A DNA stretch of 64,000 nt. Origin: Caenorhabditis remanei. Its lineage: Eukaryota > Nematoda > Chromadorea > Rhabditida > Rhabditidae. Location of the stretch: the NCBI RefSeq assembly GCF_010183535.1, contig NC_071333.1, forward strand, positions 13,824,587 through 13,888,586, given 5' to 3'. Of this stretch, positions 63,345-64,000 are shown in pieces; position 1 is the stretch's first letter, and each line of letters begins with the position of its first letter. Position numbers and translations under genes: made by a program. The notes under the pieces are model-generated. The model ran no database searches and had not been told where the DNA came from. It worked only from the letters and a program-made list of their open reading frames with translations.

Positions 63345-63929
63345 ATGCAATCCTACACTTCCATTATTGTAGTTTTAGCTACGATTTCTTGTAGCAGTGC
63401 TCTATTGTTCGGACTTATTGGAACAGAGCAGGTGAGCATTAATAGAAGTGTCTCATAGCTCTTTGATCTTATTTTCAGTCAGTGGCAGTCACAGGAAAAC
63501 TGACATGCAACGGAGAGCCAGCGGCACATGTTCGTGTGAAATTGTATGAAAAAGAAGCCAGTAAGTCACACATGAATACAAAGGAATATGAATTAAGTTC
63601 ATACTTATTTCAGCTCTCGACGTTCTTCTCGATGAGGGAACCACAAATGAAGAAGGAGAATTCAAGTTGCAAGGACACAAAATTGAAGTCTCCACAATTG
63701 ATCCAAAGTTGAACATCTACCACAAGTGTAATTACAAGGGGGGTACTTACAAATTCAAAGAGATAAGCAATGTTTTATTTTCATTTTTAAGATCTGCTAT
63801 CAAAAGTCATCCCTCACTGTTCCGGACAATTTCATCACTGAAGGAGAGGTTCCACAGAAGACATTCAACGTTGGAATTATCAACCTCGCCAACAAATTCA
63901 GTGGTGACTCAACCGACTGTCTCAACTAA
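63345..63929 (+). CDS. transthyretin-like secreted protein (TTR/TTL family)
   Basis: Four exons (63345-63431, 63479-63560, 63614-63742, 63792-63929) encode about 144 aa. The signal peptide MQSYTSIIVVLATISCSSA precedes the family pattern VAVTGKLTCNGEPAAHVRVK, LYEKEA, LDVLLDEGTTNEEGEFKLQG, IDPKLNIYHKCNYKG, ICYQKSSLTVPDNFITEG, and ends DSTDCLN. Transthyretin-like proteins are a large nematode family of secreted beta-sandwich proteins; some aid recognition of dying cells, but most have unknown ligands. The exon lengths sum to 436, one more than a multiple of three. The third donor sits in a run of six G (63738-63743), and with five G the frame would be correct. The specific ttr number is not assigned. 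Confidence 0.88.
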
Positions 63930-64000
63930 TTTTCTTTGAATCTACTTGTTTTTCTTATCTCTGACATCATTTTCATGTACTCTCTTCCGAATGAATCATT

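Overview
This is nuclear DNA from a Caenorhabditis nematode. The genes have many short introns of about 45-50 nt with TTTCAG acceptors, the intergenic DNA is AT-rich, and the gene families are nematode-typical: ground-like, transthyretin-like, caenopore/saposin and LACT. Several proteins can be recognised directly: UNC-10/RIM, SUR-5 acetoacetyl-CoA synthetase, SNG-1 synaptogyrin and an SPP-5-like caenopore. In C. elegans these genes are X-linked, so the window probably corresponds to a syntenic X segment. As far as I can judge from memory, the proteins are similar but not identical to C. elegans N2, so a sister species or divergent strain is likely. The species is not decided here.

Layout, left part (1-23 kb). 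A partial MATH/BTB-like gene (-) and a LACT serine beta-lactamase-like gene (-) come first. A 4.7 kb gap without a gene leads to a plus-strand gene that I identify as a PABIR/FAM122-type PP2A-B55 regulator. It converges on a ground-like (GRL) secreted cuticle-type protein (-). A PF03407-type glycosyltransferase (-) follows, and then unc-10 (-) across about 8.2 kb, with zinc finger, N/Q-rich linker, PDZ, C2A and C2B.

Middle (23-46 kb). A 10 kb gene-free interval lies between the divergent unc-10 and a leucine-rich-repeat membrane protein (+). Next are a four-EF-hand protein (-) with a distant first exon and sur-5 (-). Between the last two sits a 567 bp foldback element with TIRs and a perfect 8-bp target-site duplication. 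A second, older TIR element flanked by TA lies at 46.0-46.4 kb.

Right part (46-64 kb). Three tandem caenopore genes (-) have TATA boxes, and two of them have upstream intestinal GATA-type sites. A multi-exon nematode protein of unknown function (-) follows, with a tandemly duplicated and decayed 1 kb block at its 5' side. Then come a small coiled-coil protein (-), tRNA-Ala(AGC), sng-1 synaptogyrin (+) and a transthyretin-like secreted protein (+).

The genes do not form one pathway and no operon is evident. unc-10 and sng-1 both act at the presynapse. The spp cluster is an intestinal antimicrobial locus. The best candidates for new observations are the foldback element, intron turnover between the neighbouring spp paralogs, the decayed duplication with a coding-like relic at 53-56 kb, and the nematode PABIR-like protein.
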